A DNA stretch of 41,064 nt, taken from Bacillota bacterium (GTDB taxonomy: Bacteria > Bacillota > UBA4882 > UBA10575). The notes beneath the pieces were generated by a model, which did no database searches, had not been told where the DNA came from, and worked only from the letters and a program-made list of their open reading frames with translations. Positions 18,771 to 26,515 of this stretch are shown here, in pieces. The stretch lies in the NCBI GenBank assembly GCA_012839115.1, contig DUNX01000077.1, forward strand, positions 1 to 41,064, in the 5' to 3' direction. A program made the translations under genes and the position numbers. Position 1 is the first letter of the stretch; every line of letters begins with the position of its first letter.

Positions 18771-19653
18771 ACCTAGAGGCCTAGGAAGAGGACTGGGCGC
18801 TTTTTTTCCGGAGATGGAAGACGATCTCCTGCAAAACCCTACGGAGGTCCCAATAGCAGAGATTGTTCCCAACCCGTATCAGCCCAGGAGTGAGTTCCCC
18901 CCGGAAAGCCTGGAGGAATTGGCGGAATCCATAAGAACCCATGGAGTTCTCCAGCCGTTACTGGTAAGAAAAGTTGACGGCAAACACCAACTGATCGCCG
19001 GCGAACGGCGGTTGCGGGCGGCAAAAATGGCCGGCCTGTTTACAGTTCCGGTGATTCTTAAAGAGATGGATGACCGGACGACAATGGAGATTGCCCTGGT
19101 TGAAAACTTGCAGCGCGAGGACCTTAATCCCCTGGAAGAGGCTGAGGCCTATAAGAAACTGATTGATGAGTTTCAACTCACACAAGAAGAGATCGCCAAA
19201 ACAGTTGGAAAGAGCCGGTCAGCGATTACTAACACTCTCCGCCTGCTGAACCTCACAGAAGAGGTCCGTGCCCGGCTTGCCGAGAAAAAAATCACATCCG
19301 GACACGCCCGGGCTATTTTGGGGCTCGAATCACCCCAGGCTCAGATTACAGCCTGCGAAGAGATTCTCAAGAAAGACCTTTCCGTCCGGGAAACCGAAGA
19401 TCTTGTGCGGCAATGGGCTGACAACAATGTTTCACGTGAAACATTGTCCGGGCCAAAAAAGCTTGCGGCAAAAGAGCCGGGGCCAGACCCACAACTACAA
19501 GCAGTAATTGAGGAGTTAACCCGAAGCTTAGGGACCAAGGTGAACATCAAGAGTAAGGGCGGTAAAAAAGGCGGACGGATTGAGATCGAGTACTATTCCG
19601 CAGAAGAACTGGAAAGAATCGTCGAAATCCTCGCTGCCCCCAGGCACTTTTAA
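18763..19653 (+). CDS. parB: Chromosome-partitioning protein ParB (Spo0J)
   Basis: ParB binds parS, hydrolyses CTP and spreads as a sliding clamp to load SMC and stimulate ParA. The 296-residue product has the ParA-interacting N-terminal basic peptide (KPRGLGRGLGAFF), the CTP-binding motifs GERR at 80-83 and ENLQRED at 114-120, an HTH at about 139-160 (LTQEEIAKTVGKSRSAITNT), and a C-terminal dimerisation domain. A perfect parS lies inside the gene at codons for NVSRET, the same trick as B. subtilis spo0J. It is coupled to parA by overlap. Confidence 0.97.
   Translation: MSKPRGLGRGLGAFFPEMEDDLLQNPTEVPIAEIVPNPYQPRSEFPPESLEELAESIRTHGVLQPLLVRKVDGKHQLIAGERRLRAAKMAGLFTVPVILKEMDDRTTMEIALVENLQREDLNPLEEAEAYKKLIDEFQLTQEEIAKTVGKSRSAITNTLRLLNLTEEVRARLAEKKITSGHARAILGLESPQAQITACEEILKKDLSVRETEDLVRQWADNNVSRETLSGPKKLAAKEPGPDPQLQAVIEELTRSLGTKVNIKSKGGKKGGRIEIEYYSAEELERIVEILAAPRHF
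19428..19443. promoter_or_regulatory. parS: parS site inside parB
   Basis: TGTTTCACGTGAAACA is a perfect 16-base palindrome matching the parS consensus. It sits within the parB coding sequence, about 8.3 kb from the rpmH-dnaA divergence point, and should nucleate ParB binding near the origin. Confidence 0.95.
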
Positions 19654-19728
19654 CCGGCGCCTGCTCCCGTTTGCGGAAACATTGTTCCGGGAGCCGGGCG
19701 ATTGAGCTTAAGAAACCTTCTGTGGCAC

Positions 19729-19744
19729 TGTTTCACGTGAAACA
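19729..19744. promoter_or_regulatory. parS: Second parS site, downstream of parB
   Basis: A second perfect TGTTTCACGTGAAACA lies 75 bases after the parB stop and 285 bases from the first. Flanking C and G extend the palindrome to 18 bases, and GGCA (19724-19727) pairs with TGCC further right (about 19754-19757), so the site sits in a larger imperfect inverted repeat. Confidence 0.95.
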
Positions 19745-19942
19745 GTAATCTTGTGCCGGGGGCGTGATCCAGCGAGAATTAGTCACCACCGCCAACTACA
19801 GTTAGAACCCTCGGCTGTTTCCTAGGGAGGGTACGCGTTCATCGGGCGGGAACAGTCGTTGCCACCGGGGATGCGGTTGGCGGCTTAAGGATCGGAGGGG
19901 TCCCACGCCGCCTATTCGTACTTTAGGCTAGAATGCCCCGGC

Positions 19943-19960
19943 ACAGAACAAGTGTTCTGT
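19943..19960. promoter_or_regulatory. 18-base inverted repeat resembling a LexA/DinR operator
   Basis: ACAGAACA-AG-TGTTCTGT contains GAAC-AAGT-GTTC, which fits the Gram-positive SOS-box core GAAC-N4-GTTC (19946-19957). No SOS gene starts directly after it; the next gene (DUF4446) begins 180 bases downstream. It could equally be a short RNA hairpin. Operator function is inference. Confidence 0.4.
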
Positions 19961-20139
19961 TTGTTGCTGCGTACCGGTTACACGCCGGAAGATGAAGGCG
20001 CCAGGCGGTGGAGGCCTTACAACGACCATTGCAAGGGGTATGATGAAACAAAGGGAGAAAATTTTAGGCAGTAATAAAGGATAATATGATGGCAAAAGAA
20101 TTATTTTAATTAAAAGGGCATAAAAAGGGGAGACTTATA

Positions 20140-20619
20140 ATGCTTCTGGGTGAAAACCTGTTTCTACTTCTGCTAATTATACAGATAATAGGGGTAATAA
20201 TCTTGCTGGTAATCGGCTGGCGCCTGCGCAACCTAATCTGGCAGTACCGGCGGTTGTTGACCGGAAAGGGAGAAATAAACCTGGAAGAAGTGCTAATGCG
20301 ATTGGGGGACAGAACGAAAAGACTAGAGGAGAGCCTCTCCCGGGTGGAAGAAGAGCTTGAAAAAAATCGTGAAGAGGCCTGCAGATATTTACAAAGGTGG
20401 TCGCTACTGAGGTATAAGGCTTTTGCCAATACCGGCGGGGAACAAAGTTTTTCCCTGGTTGTTCTGGATCGTAAAGGGGACGGTGTTGTATTGAGCAGCA
20501 TTTACGGGCGGGAAGAATCACGGGTTTATGCCAAGGCGATTAAAAACGGGAAATCCAGTTATCCCTTGTCCGAGGAGGAACAGCAGGTTTTAGCACGGGC
20601 TTTAAGTAACAAATCGTAA
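20140..20619 (+). CDS. DUF4446 family protein, membrane-anchored
   Basis: The 159-residue protein starts with one hydrophobic helix (residues 7-27, LFLLLLIIQIIGVIILLVIG), then a charged coiled-coil segment (about 45-85) and the DUF4446 core: LLRYKAFANTGGEQSFSLVV, LDRKGDGVVLSSIYGREESR, VYAKAIKNGKSSYPLSEEEQ. The family is common in Clostridia-type Bacillota next to parB, as here, and its function is unknown. Position after parAB suggests envelope or segregation work, but that is a guess. AAAAGGGGAG precedes the ATG. Confidence 0.88.
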   Translation: MLLGENLFLLLLIIQIIGVIILLVIGWRLRNLIWQYRRLLTGKGEINLEEVLMRLGDRTKRLEESLSRVEEELEKNREEACRYLQRWSLLRYKAFANTGGEQSFSLVVLDRKGDGVVLSSIYGREESRVYAKAIKNGKSSYPLSEEEQQVLARALSNKS

Positions 20620-20764
20620 AAAAATTACTAGCTAAGAAGAAGGATTTAAGTAAAATATGGAGAATATTTCATCTACGGATTTTTCCGCCCATTTTGTTGC
20701 GGTTCAGGTCAATACAAACAATGTTTACTCCCAAGCACTGGAGGGAGCGGTCTAAAAGGGGTGT

Positions 20765-21739
20765 ATGGAACCGATGCGGATATGGCAGAAAATAATTGCT
20801 TACATAAAGAAAAAGCGGGGTAAAGGCTATACCGTCATGGTTGTTCCCAATTTTCAAGGGACAACTAAGAGCCTGAGCATACCTTTTTTCTTAACAATAT
20901 TTTGTCTCTGTTTATTGGCGGCGGATGTTTATTTCTTATGCCGGTACCCAGGACGGCTGCTTAAGATTAGCCATTTGGAGCAGAAGATTGACCAATTGAG
21001 TGATATCATCGCCCGTCAGGAACGGGACCTCAAGCAAATCAACCCCTCAATCGAAAAAACCCATGAGATGGAGGAGCGGCTTAATAATACCAACAAGTTA
21101 ATTGCCGAGATCCGTGAGACCCTCAACTCCATCCTCCACAAGGCCGGGCAAAGCAGATCGGCTAACCGGGGTTATACCTACCGCCCGATCAGTCTCCCCT
21201 CGTACAACCTCTCCAGTGCTGATAACGACCTAACCCGACTGGAGATTCTCAATACCAACCTGGATTTTGTCGAAAAAGAGCTGGAAAAATCCGAAGAAAG
21301 ACTAGACAAGTTATCTGCGGATCTCCGGGCCTTTAATAAAGAACTGGATTACACCCCGACAATCTGGCCGGTGTACGGACGGATAACCTCGGGCTTTGGC
21401 TATCGTATCCATCCAATCTCCAGAAAACATGATTTTCACCGGGGGATTGACATAGCAGCGCGGAAAGGTACTCCTATTCGTGCTGCTGCGGGCGGGCGGA
21501 TTGTGCGCGCTAATTTTTACGGGGGGTACGGTTGGACGGTAATTATTGACCATGGATATGGTTACCGTACTCTTTATGCACACAATCGTAATTTAGTAGT
21601 CAGACAAGGCCAGTGGGTAAGTAAGGGACAAGTTGTGGCGTATTCGGGAGATAGTGGGAATACTACGGGCCCCCATCTTCATTACGAAGTCCATGTCAAC
21701 GGCAAGCCGGTAAATCCCACTACTTATTTATGGCAATAA
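20765..21739 (+). CDS. Membrane-anchored M23 (LytM-type) metallopeptidase
   Basis: The 324-residue protein has a basic cytoplasmic start, one transmembrane helix (about 39-59), two coiled-coil segments (about 66-125 and 158-195) and a C-terminal peptidase M23 domain. The zinc-ligand motifs are H225-x3-D229 (HRGID) and HLH at 304-306, so it should be an active peptidoglycan endopeptidase outside the membrane. The YAHN/GQWV.KGQ.VAYSGDSGNTTGPHLHYEV blocks are family features. AGGGGTGT precedes the ATG. Bactofilin follows after 30 bases; M23-bactofilin pairs are known and act together in cell-shape control in other bacteria. Confidence 0.92.
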   Translation: MEPMRIWQKIIAYIKKKRGKGYTVMVVPNFQGTTKSLSIPFFLTIFCLCLLAADVYFLCRYPGRLLKISHLEQKIDQLSDIIARQERDLKQINPSIEKTHEMEERLNNTNKLIAEIRETLNSILHKAGQSRSANRGYTYRPISLPSYNLSSADNDLTRLEILNTNLDFVEKELEKSEERLDKLSADLRAFNKELDYTPTIWPVYGRITSGFGYRIHPISRKHDFHRGIDIAARKGTPIRAAAGGRIVRANFYGGYGWTVIIDHGYGYRTLYAHNRNLVVRQGQWVSKGQVVAYSGDSGNTTGPHLHYEVHVNGKPVNPTTYLWQ

Positions 21740-21769
21740 TACGCAGAGAGAGAAGAAGGAGGAGTTTCA

Positions 21770-22195
21770 GTGAAACGGGGGAGCACTACGGAAATGGGGA
21801 ATAAAAAAATCGACACCCTGATTGGGCAAGAATCTTCCCTCACCGGGAGGTTGGAATCATCAGGTACAATCCGGGTGGATGGGAAATTTGAAGGCGATAT
21901 TATTACCAAGAGCGATCTGGTGGTAGGGGAAAACGGGCAGGTGAGTGGGAAGGTTAAAGCCAGGGATATTACGGTGGCCGGGCTAATCAAGGGCGAATTG
22001 GAGGCCAGTGGCAAATTGGAACTGGTACCCACCGCCGTAGTAGAAGGAGAAGCAAAAATGTCTCTGCTCGTGGTGGAGGAAGGAGCGGTCTTTCAAGGGA
22101 ATTGCCAGCAGATTCCGAAAGACCAAAAAGACCGGGGTAAAGCCTTACGGATTGATACCCCGAAGATACAGGCGTCACCGGTACCGGAGAAATGA
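21770..22195 (+). CDS. Bactofilin
   Basis: Bactofilins are polymer-forming cytoskeletal proteins built as a right-handed beta-helix. The 141-residue product has a short N-terminal tail, then repeating six-residue strands (TLIGQESSLTGRLESSGTIR, VDGKFEGDI, LVVGENGQVSGKVKARDITV, GLIKGELEASGKLELVPTAV) to about residue 115, and a Lys/Pro-rich tail. GGAGGAG lies 8 bases before the GTG start. It is coupled to the M23 peptidase gene and followed by a strong terminator, making a two- or three-gene envelope unit with DUF4446. Confidence 0.93.
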   Translation: MKRGSTTEMGNKKIDTLIGQESSLTGRLESSGTIRVDGKFEGDIITKSDLVVGENGQVSGKVKARDITVAGLIKGELEASGKLELVPTAVVEGEAKMSLLVVEEGAVFQGNCQQIPKDQKDRGKALRIDTPKIQASPVPEK

Positions 22196-22282
22196 GTGGC
22201 AGGCAATCGGGGCCGGAAATGCCCGTCCGGAGGGATTTTTCGTACTCAGTACGACGTACGTATACGTATGCATTTGGCGTAT

Positions 22283-22313
22283 AAAGAAAGCCCCTTAGAA
22301 AGGGGCTTTCTTT
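22283..22313. terminator. Strong bidirectional terminator between bactofilin and glnA
   Basis: AAAGAAAGCCCCTT, loop AGA, AAGGGGCTTTCTTT form a perfect 14-base-pair stem with A-rich 5' and T-rich 3' flanks, so it can end transcription from both convergent sides (bactofilin on plus, glnA on minus). Confidence 0.93.
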
Positions 22314-22340
22314 GCATCTGTCCGGATCATTTCTTCCGGA

Positions 22341-23663
22341 CTAAAACACTCCTAAATACCGCCGGATTTCCCAGTCATGGACTTGAGTGCGGTAGAGATC
22401 CCATTCAATGGTTTTGGCGTGTAAAAAGTGTTGATAAATGTGTTCGCCCAAAATTTTCCGGATGAGCGGGTCACCTTCCATTTGCGCCAAGGCTTCTCGC
22501 AGGTTGGCAGGGAGATTTTTAATCCCTTCCGCTTCCCGCTCCGTAGCGGACATCTGGTAGATATTTTTCTGGGCGGAAGGCGGCGGCTGAATTTTGTTTT
22601 TAATCCCGTCCAGGCCGGCAGCGATCATGACTGCAAAAGCCAGATATGGGTTGCAGCTCGGATCCGGGCTGCGTATTTCCACCCGGGTTCCTTCATCCCG
22701 GGATGACGGGACCCGCACCAAGGCACTGCGGTTCGTTGCTGACCAGGAGATATAAACCGGCGCTTCATACCCGGGAACAAGGCGTTTATAGGAGTTGACC
22801 AGCGGGTTGGTGACCGCGGTGAACGCGCCAACATGGGCCAGAAGCCCTCCGATAAAATGGAGCGCGGTTTCACTCAATTGGTACGGCCTCGCCGGGTCAA
22901 AAAAGGCGTTCTTCCCGTCTTTGTAAAGGGAAATATGGGTGTGCATTCCTGAACCATTCACCCCGTAAATGGGTTTCGGCATAAATGTGGCGTGCAGATC
23001 GTGTTTTTGCGCAATAATCCGGGTGACAAATTTCAATGTTGAGACGTGATCCGCCGCCAGGAGCGGGTCGGTATACTTAAAGCCGATCTCGTGCTGGCCG
23101 GGAGCCACCTCATGGTGGGAGGCCTCGACTTCGAACCCCATTTCATTGAGGGCGAGCACTATATCCCGCCGGGCGTCTTCACCGCGGTCAACGGGTGAAA
23201 GATCAAAATACCCGCCCTGGTCGTGAGTGATTGTAGTTGGAATACCTTTTTCGTCAAAGCGGAAGAGGAAGAACTCACATTCCGGACCGATATTGATGGA
23301 ATAACCCATGGTTTTTGCTTCTTCTACCACCCGGCGCAGGATATAACGGGGATCACCGATAAAAGGCTCCCCCTCATGGGTGTAGACATCACAGATCAAA
23401 CGGGCGACCTGAGTGCCCCCGGGTTTCCAGGGAAACAGGGTAAATGATTCAGGAACTGGCCGCAGGTTCATATCCGATTCTTCAATACGGGTAAACCCTT
23501 CAATGGAAGAACCGTCAAACATAATCTTGTTGTCCAGGGCTTTTTCCAGCTGTTGGAGGGGGATAGCAACATTCTTTACCACCCCCAGGATATCTGTGAA
23601 TTGCAGGCGGATGAATTTTACCTGTAACTCCCGGGCCTTTTGCAACACCTCTTTTTTGGTCAA
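22341..23663 (-). CDS. glnA: Glutamine synthetase, type I
   Basis: GlnA makes glutamine from glutamate, ammonia and ATP. Family blocks are [14 protein letters not shown], the [10 protein letters not shown] substrate segment, the active-site GPECEFFLF and [41 protein letters not shown] and the [18 protein letters not shown] region. I chose TTG at 23663 (440 residues, close to the B. subtilis length) since GAGGTG lies 5 bases upstream; an ATG at 23708 would add 15 residues, has no ribosome site and falls in a leader hairpin. The lack of a 25-residue insert and the length fit the Gram-positive I-alpha type. It has its own promoter and runs against the fork. Confidence 0.95.
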   Translation of the reverse strand: MTKKEVLQKARELQVKFIRLQFTDILGVVKNVAIPLQQLEKALDNKIMFDGSSIEGFTRIEESDMNLRPVPESFTLFPWKPGGTQVARLICDVYTHEGEPFIGDPRYILRRVVEEAKTMGYSINIGPECEFFLFRFDEKGIPTTITHDQGGYFDLSPVDRGEDARRDIVLALNEMGFEVEASHHEVAPGQHEIGFKYTDPLLAADHVSTLKFVTRIIAQKHDLHATFMPKPIYGVNGSGMHTHISLYKDGKNAFFDPARPYQLSETALHFIGGLLAHVGAFTAVTNPLVNSYKRLVPGYEAPVYISWSATNRSALVRVPSSRDEGTRVEIRSPDPSCNPYLAFAVMIAAGLDGIKNKIQPPPSAQKNIYQMSATEREAEGIKNLPANLREALAQMEGDPLIRKILGEHIYQHFLHAKTIEWDLYRTQVHDWEIRRYLGVF

Positions 23664-23779
23664 AGGGAACACCTCTTTTAAATATATAGTGAAAACATCT
23701 CCAACCATGTTTTATCTAATATATATTGATCTTTATGGTTTATAAGGACAGCCAATAACATCCGGTGTTTTTTATAATA

Positions 23780-23808
23780 ACTATAAAGTATAGAATATCC
23801 ACTGTCAA
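23780..23808 (-). promoter_or_regulatory. glnA promoter
   Basis: On the minus strand TTGACA (23803-23808), a 17-base spacer and TATAGT (23780-23785) give a near-consensus sigma-A promoter, about 110 bases upstream of the glnA TTG. The leader holds the inverted repeat AAAACAT/ATGTTTT (23692-23713). No GlnR/TnrA consensus site was recognised. Confidence 0.85.
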
Positions 23809-23849
23809 GATGAATTGAGGAAATCTCCGGTAAGGACGGGAGGGAAAGA

Positions 23850-24272
23850 ATGCGGCTTCAGCCTTCAATAACGGCAGCTCAGAAAAAACTAGCCCAAGGG
23901 TTGCGGGAAAAGAAAATACCCTACCGGGAGAACCAAAAGGTGGCCGGCTGGGAGGTGGATATTTTGATCCCCCTAGGGCATCTGGCTGTGGAAATCGACG
24001 GGTTTTTCCACTTAAGTACAGCGCAACAGATGAAGGATGAGGAAAAGACGGCGCAGTTGACGGCTGCCGGTTACCATGTGCTCCGCTTTACCAATACTGA
24101 GATTCATGAAGACTGCGAAGCCTGCGTAGAACGGATCAATAGCCTGCTTGAAAGGTATAAAGCCCGGGTAAAGGAGGCGCAGAAAGAAGACCCCGCCGGT
24201 GACGCCTGGCGGAAAAATCTCCGTAAGTTCCGGGAGAAATTCGAAGATAAAACGGAAAAAGAGGAGGACTGA
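23850..24272 (+). CDS. DUF559 / PD-(D/E)xK nuclease-like protein
   Basis: The 140-residue protein matches the DUF559 pattern, a Vsr-like branch of the PD-(D/E)xK nuclease fold: VDILIP with Asp37, LAVEIDG with Glu48 and Asp50, then FFH, D-E-K-TAQLTAAGYHVLRFTNTEI. The Vsr-like active-site acids are therefore present. The C-terminal 45 residues are Lys/Glu-rich and probably helical. Such proteins are often hypothetical; DNA cleavage here is inferred. GGGAGGG precedes the ATG. It is divergent from glnA and only 3 bases before capA, so the two are in one operon although their roles look unrelated. Confidence 0.8.
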   Translation: MRLQPSITAAQKKLAQGLREKKIPYRENQKVAGWEVDILIPLGHLAVEIDGFFHLSTAQQMKDEEKTAQLTAAGYHVLRFTNTEIHEDCEACVERINSLLERYKARVKEAQKEDPAGDAWRKNLRKFREKFEDKTEKEED

Positions 24273-24275
24273 GCT

Positions 24276-25529
24276 ATGAACAGGCGCGGTTTTATCCTGC
24301 TGCCAATACTTATCCTTTTAATAATCACGGGGGCGATTGCTGACAGTGGCAACCCTGCGCTTGGCGCGGAAGCCGCCGGGGGTCAAGAGGCCGCGGCAGG
24401 GGAGATCACCGTGGTGATGGTCGGTGATTTGTACCTCTCCAGTTGGTTGGAGCCAATATTGTTAAAGAACCCGGCTTACCCGTATGCGGATCCGGGAATA
24501 CGCGAGCTTTTCGACCATGCGGATTTAGTCTTTGGGAACCTGGAAGCCCCCTTTTCGCAGCGGGGGGAGGTTTATGTGGAGAAGAAATATACCTTCCGTT
24601 GCCATCCGGGGGTGGCGCCTGCTTTAATCGCCGGCGGTTTTGATTTTGTCAGCCTGGCCAATAACCATATAATGGACTTCGGCCCGGAAGCACTGGAGGA
24701 TACCATTGCCGTTCTGCAAGAGCACGGGGTTGCGTACGCCGGAGCCGGGAGAAACCTGGAGGAGGCCCGGAGGCCGGCGCTCATGGAGCGGAAAGGGCTG
24801 CGCATCGCGGTGTTGGCTTATAATAGTACCTTCCCTTTGGAGTTTAATGCCGGGTCCGACCGGCCGGGAACAGCCCGCGGGGTTTGGGAACATATCCGGG
24901 AAGATGTGCAGAAGGCCGCCGGCTTGGCGGATTTGGTGATGGTCTCTTTTCACTGGAGTGGTGAAAGGGTAAAAGTACCCCGGGATTACCAACGCAGCTT
25001 TGGCCGGCTTTGTATTGATGCCGGTGCGCATGTGGTTTTTGGGCATCATCCCCATGTTCACCAGGGGGTGGAGGTTTATAAAAACGGACTCATCGCCTAC
25101 AGTCTGGGCAATTTTATCTTCGCTGGCTATTCTTCGAGTACACGGGATTCCATAATCCTCAAAGTCCGGCTGGACCGGAAGGGCGTGCGTGAAGCGGAGA
25201 TCCATCCGATCAATATTAACAATTATGAGGTAGAATTTCAACCACAGCTTTTCAAGGGAGAAGAGGCCAGCAGGTTGCTCCGGGAGATCCAGGAACTTTC
25301 TGCCGCTTTTAATACCCGGGTAGAGATTAAAGGGGACGTTGGGGTGGTTCTCCTGCCCGGCGGTGGGAGGCCGGAACAGGCGGCCCTGGTACAGGGGGCA
25401 CTGGAGCAGGGAACCCCGGAAGAAGGGGAGGTAAAGCCAGGGACCAGCCCAGAAGAGCCGCCGGCTGAAGACGGGCTGGGAAAAGACAAGCCCGGACAGG
25501 AGGCAGTTGAGGGGAACGGTTCTGCTTAA
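24276..25529 (+). CDS. CapA/PgsA-family (poly-gamma-glutamate synthesis type) protein, secreted
   Basis: The 417-residue product has a signal peptide (basic start, hydrophobic 6-22, cleavage probably near residue 30) and a metallophosphatase-fold CapA domain: MVGDLYLS, FGNLEAPFS, SLANNHIMDFG, MVSFHWSGE, FGHHPHVHQGVEVY and YSLGNFIF. The last 60 residues are Pro/Glu/Gly-rich and low in complexity. CapA members take part in poly-gamma-glutamate capsule production, but many are found without capB/capC, as here, so the true substrate is unknown. It ends 7 bases before the convergent endonuclease III relative, with no terminator between. Confidence 0.85.
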   Translation: MNRRGFILLPILILLIITGAIADSGNPALGAEAAGGQEAAAGEITVVMVGDLYLSSWLEPILLKNPAYPYADPGIRELFDHADLVFGNLEAPFSQRGEVYVEKKYTFRCHPGVAPALIAGGFDFVSLANNHIMDFGPEALEDTIAVLQEHGVAYAGAGRNLEEARRPALMERKGLRIAVLAYNSTFPLEFNAGSDRPGTARGVWEHIREDVQKAAGLADLVMVSFHWSGERVKVPRDYQRSFGRLCIDAGAHVVFGHHPHVHQGVEVYKNGLIAYSLGNFIFAGYSSSTRDSIILKVRLDRKGVREAEIHPININNYEVEFQPQLFKGEEASRLLREIQELSAAFNTRVEIKGDVGVVLLPGGGRPEQAALVQGALEQGTPEEGEVKPGTSPEEPPAEDGLGKDKPGQEAVEGNGSA

Positions 25530-25536
25530 GTCCTGC

Positions 25537-26217
25537 TCAATCCTGCTTCTGCTGGTTTTCCTTGTTTTCCCGCGCGTATGCGCAGAGATCCAGTAAGGGA
25601 CATTCGGAACAAAGCGGCCGGGTCTTGCAGACATACTGACCAAGGGCATCAAGTTGTGCATGGTATTCATTATAGAGTTGGGAGTCTTTGGGCAGCCGGG
25701 CCTGGAAATAATCCTGAACCATCCGGTAACTGGCCTTCTCCGGTAATAGACCAAGCCGGAAAAGGATTCTTTTAGTATAGCTGTCAACGACAAAAAAGGG
25801 GAAACCACCGGCATATAGGAGGATCGAGTCGGCGGTTTCTTCACCAATACCGTAAATATTTAGCAGCTCCCGGCGGAGACGGTCCGGGGGCAGCCGGAAC
25901 ATTTGCTCCAAATCACCGGTGTGGTTCTGAAAAAGATAGGCGAGAAACGCCTTGATTTTTTTGGTTTTCTCCCGGTAATAAAGGGTAGCATGGATCATCG
26001 CTGCCAACTGTTCCGTCGGGCACCGGTAAAGGGCCTCCGGGGTCAGCAGGCCGGCCTTTTCCAAAGCGGCAATGGCCTTTTCCACATTGCGCCAGGCTAC
26101 GGCCTGGGTGAGGATGGCCCCGATAACAACCTCAAAAGGGGTCTTGGCCGGCCACCAATGCCTGGGACCAAAATGAGTCAGGAGCCGGTGGTATATCTCT
26201 AGCAAGTCGTCAGGCAC
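25537..26217 (-). CDS. Endonuclease III-related HhH-GPD protein (COG2231-like)
   Basis: The 226-residue protein is an HhH-GPD base-excision-repair relative. The helix-hairpin-helix covers about 118-134 (LLNIYGIGEETADSILLY), Asp145 (VVDSYTKR) is the conserved acidic residue, and Cys197, 203, 206 and 212 (C-x5-C-x2-C-x5-C) would hold a 4Fe-4S cluster. The catalytic lysine of Nth (in GVGRKTA) is replaced by Glu127. That, and the GIGxETADSILLYA form, place it in the endonuclease III-related group of uncharacterised specificity rather than Nth proper. The GTG start follows GGGGAGGA. It runs against the fork. Confidence 0.85.
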   Translation of the reverse strand: MPDDLLEIYHRLLTHFGPRHWWPAKTPFEVVIGAILTQAVAWRNVEKAIAALEKAGLLTPEALYRCPTEQLAAMIHATLYYREKTKKIKAFLAYLFQNHTGDLEQMFRLPPDRLRRELLNIYGIGEETADSILLYAGGFPFFVVDSYTKRILFRLGLLPEKASYRMVQDYFQARLPKDSQLYNEYHAQLDALGQYVCKTRPLCSECPLLDLCAYARENKENQQKQD

Positions 26218-26515
26218 TTTCTATCCTCCCCAGCTACTTCTTTATAGAGACTTGGATAACGCCTTTTGTGAGATCATTTCTAAATCATTATATCATAGAT
26301 GCCTGCGGCGCCCTCTGCCGCTACTGTAGTGCCTATGATGATCATGGGGTGCGCGGCTTCCGTAGCTAGCTGGGATGCGTTCCAGAAAAGCTTGGCAATG
26401 GCCGAAAAAGAAAAAAATGTTAGAAAAAAAAGGACCATTACAGGAAGGAGTAAATAAGATCAGGAGGAAATATAGAAAAACGGAAGCGTAAAATTCCAGA
26501 GATGGAGGGTTTCTG

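Larger units (their letters stand above)
19654..20139. other. Gene-free, structure-rich stretch after parB
   Basis: These 486 bases hold no convincing gene. They contain parS 2 and several inverted repeats: GCTCCCG/CGGGAGC (19663-19694), ACCCTC/GAGGGT (19807-19832), GGCGGC/GCCGCC (19879-19912) with an inner GGATC/GGTCC stem, and ACAGAACA/TGTTCTGT (19943-19960). In one plus frame 19889-20074 is open for about 60 codons (TAT TCG TAC TTT onward to CAG TAA) with a protein-like composition but no start codon and two stops upstream (19823, 19886), so a decayed gene is possible. A structured RNA is the alternative. No known RNA family was recognised. Confidence 0.45.

Noticed and set aside
22196-22465. 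89-codon plus-strand frame between bactofilin and glnA
   Set aside because: It runs through the perfect 14-base-pair terminator and into glnA on the opposite strand.
24624-25847. Long open frame (407 codons) on the minus strand opposite capA
   Set aside because: It is antisense to a well-supported CapA gene and crosses the convergent endonuclease gene; its sequence is Pro/Arg-rich without family motifs, and no ribosome site was seen.
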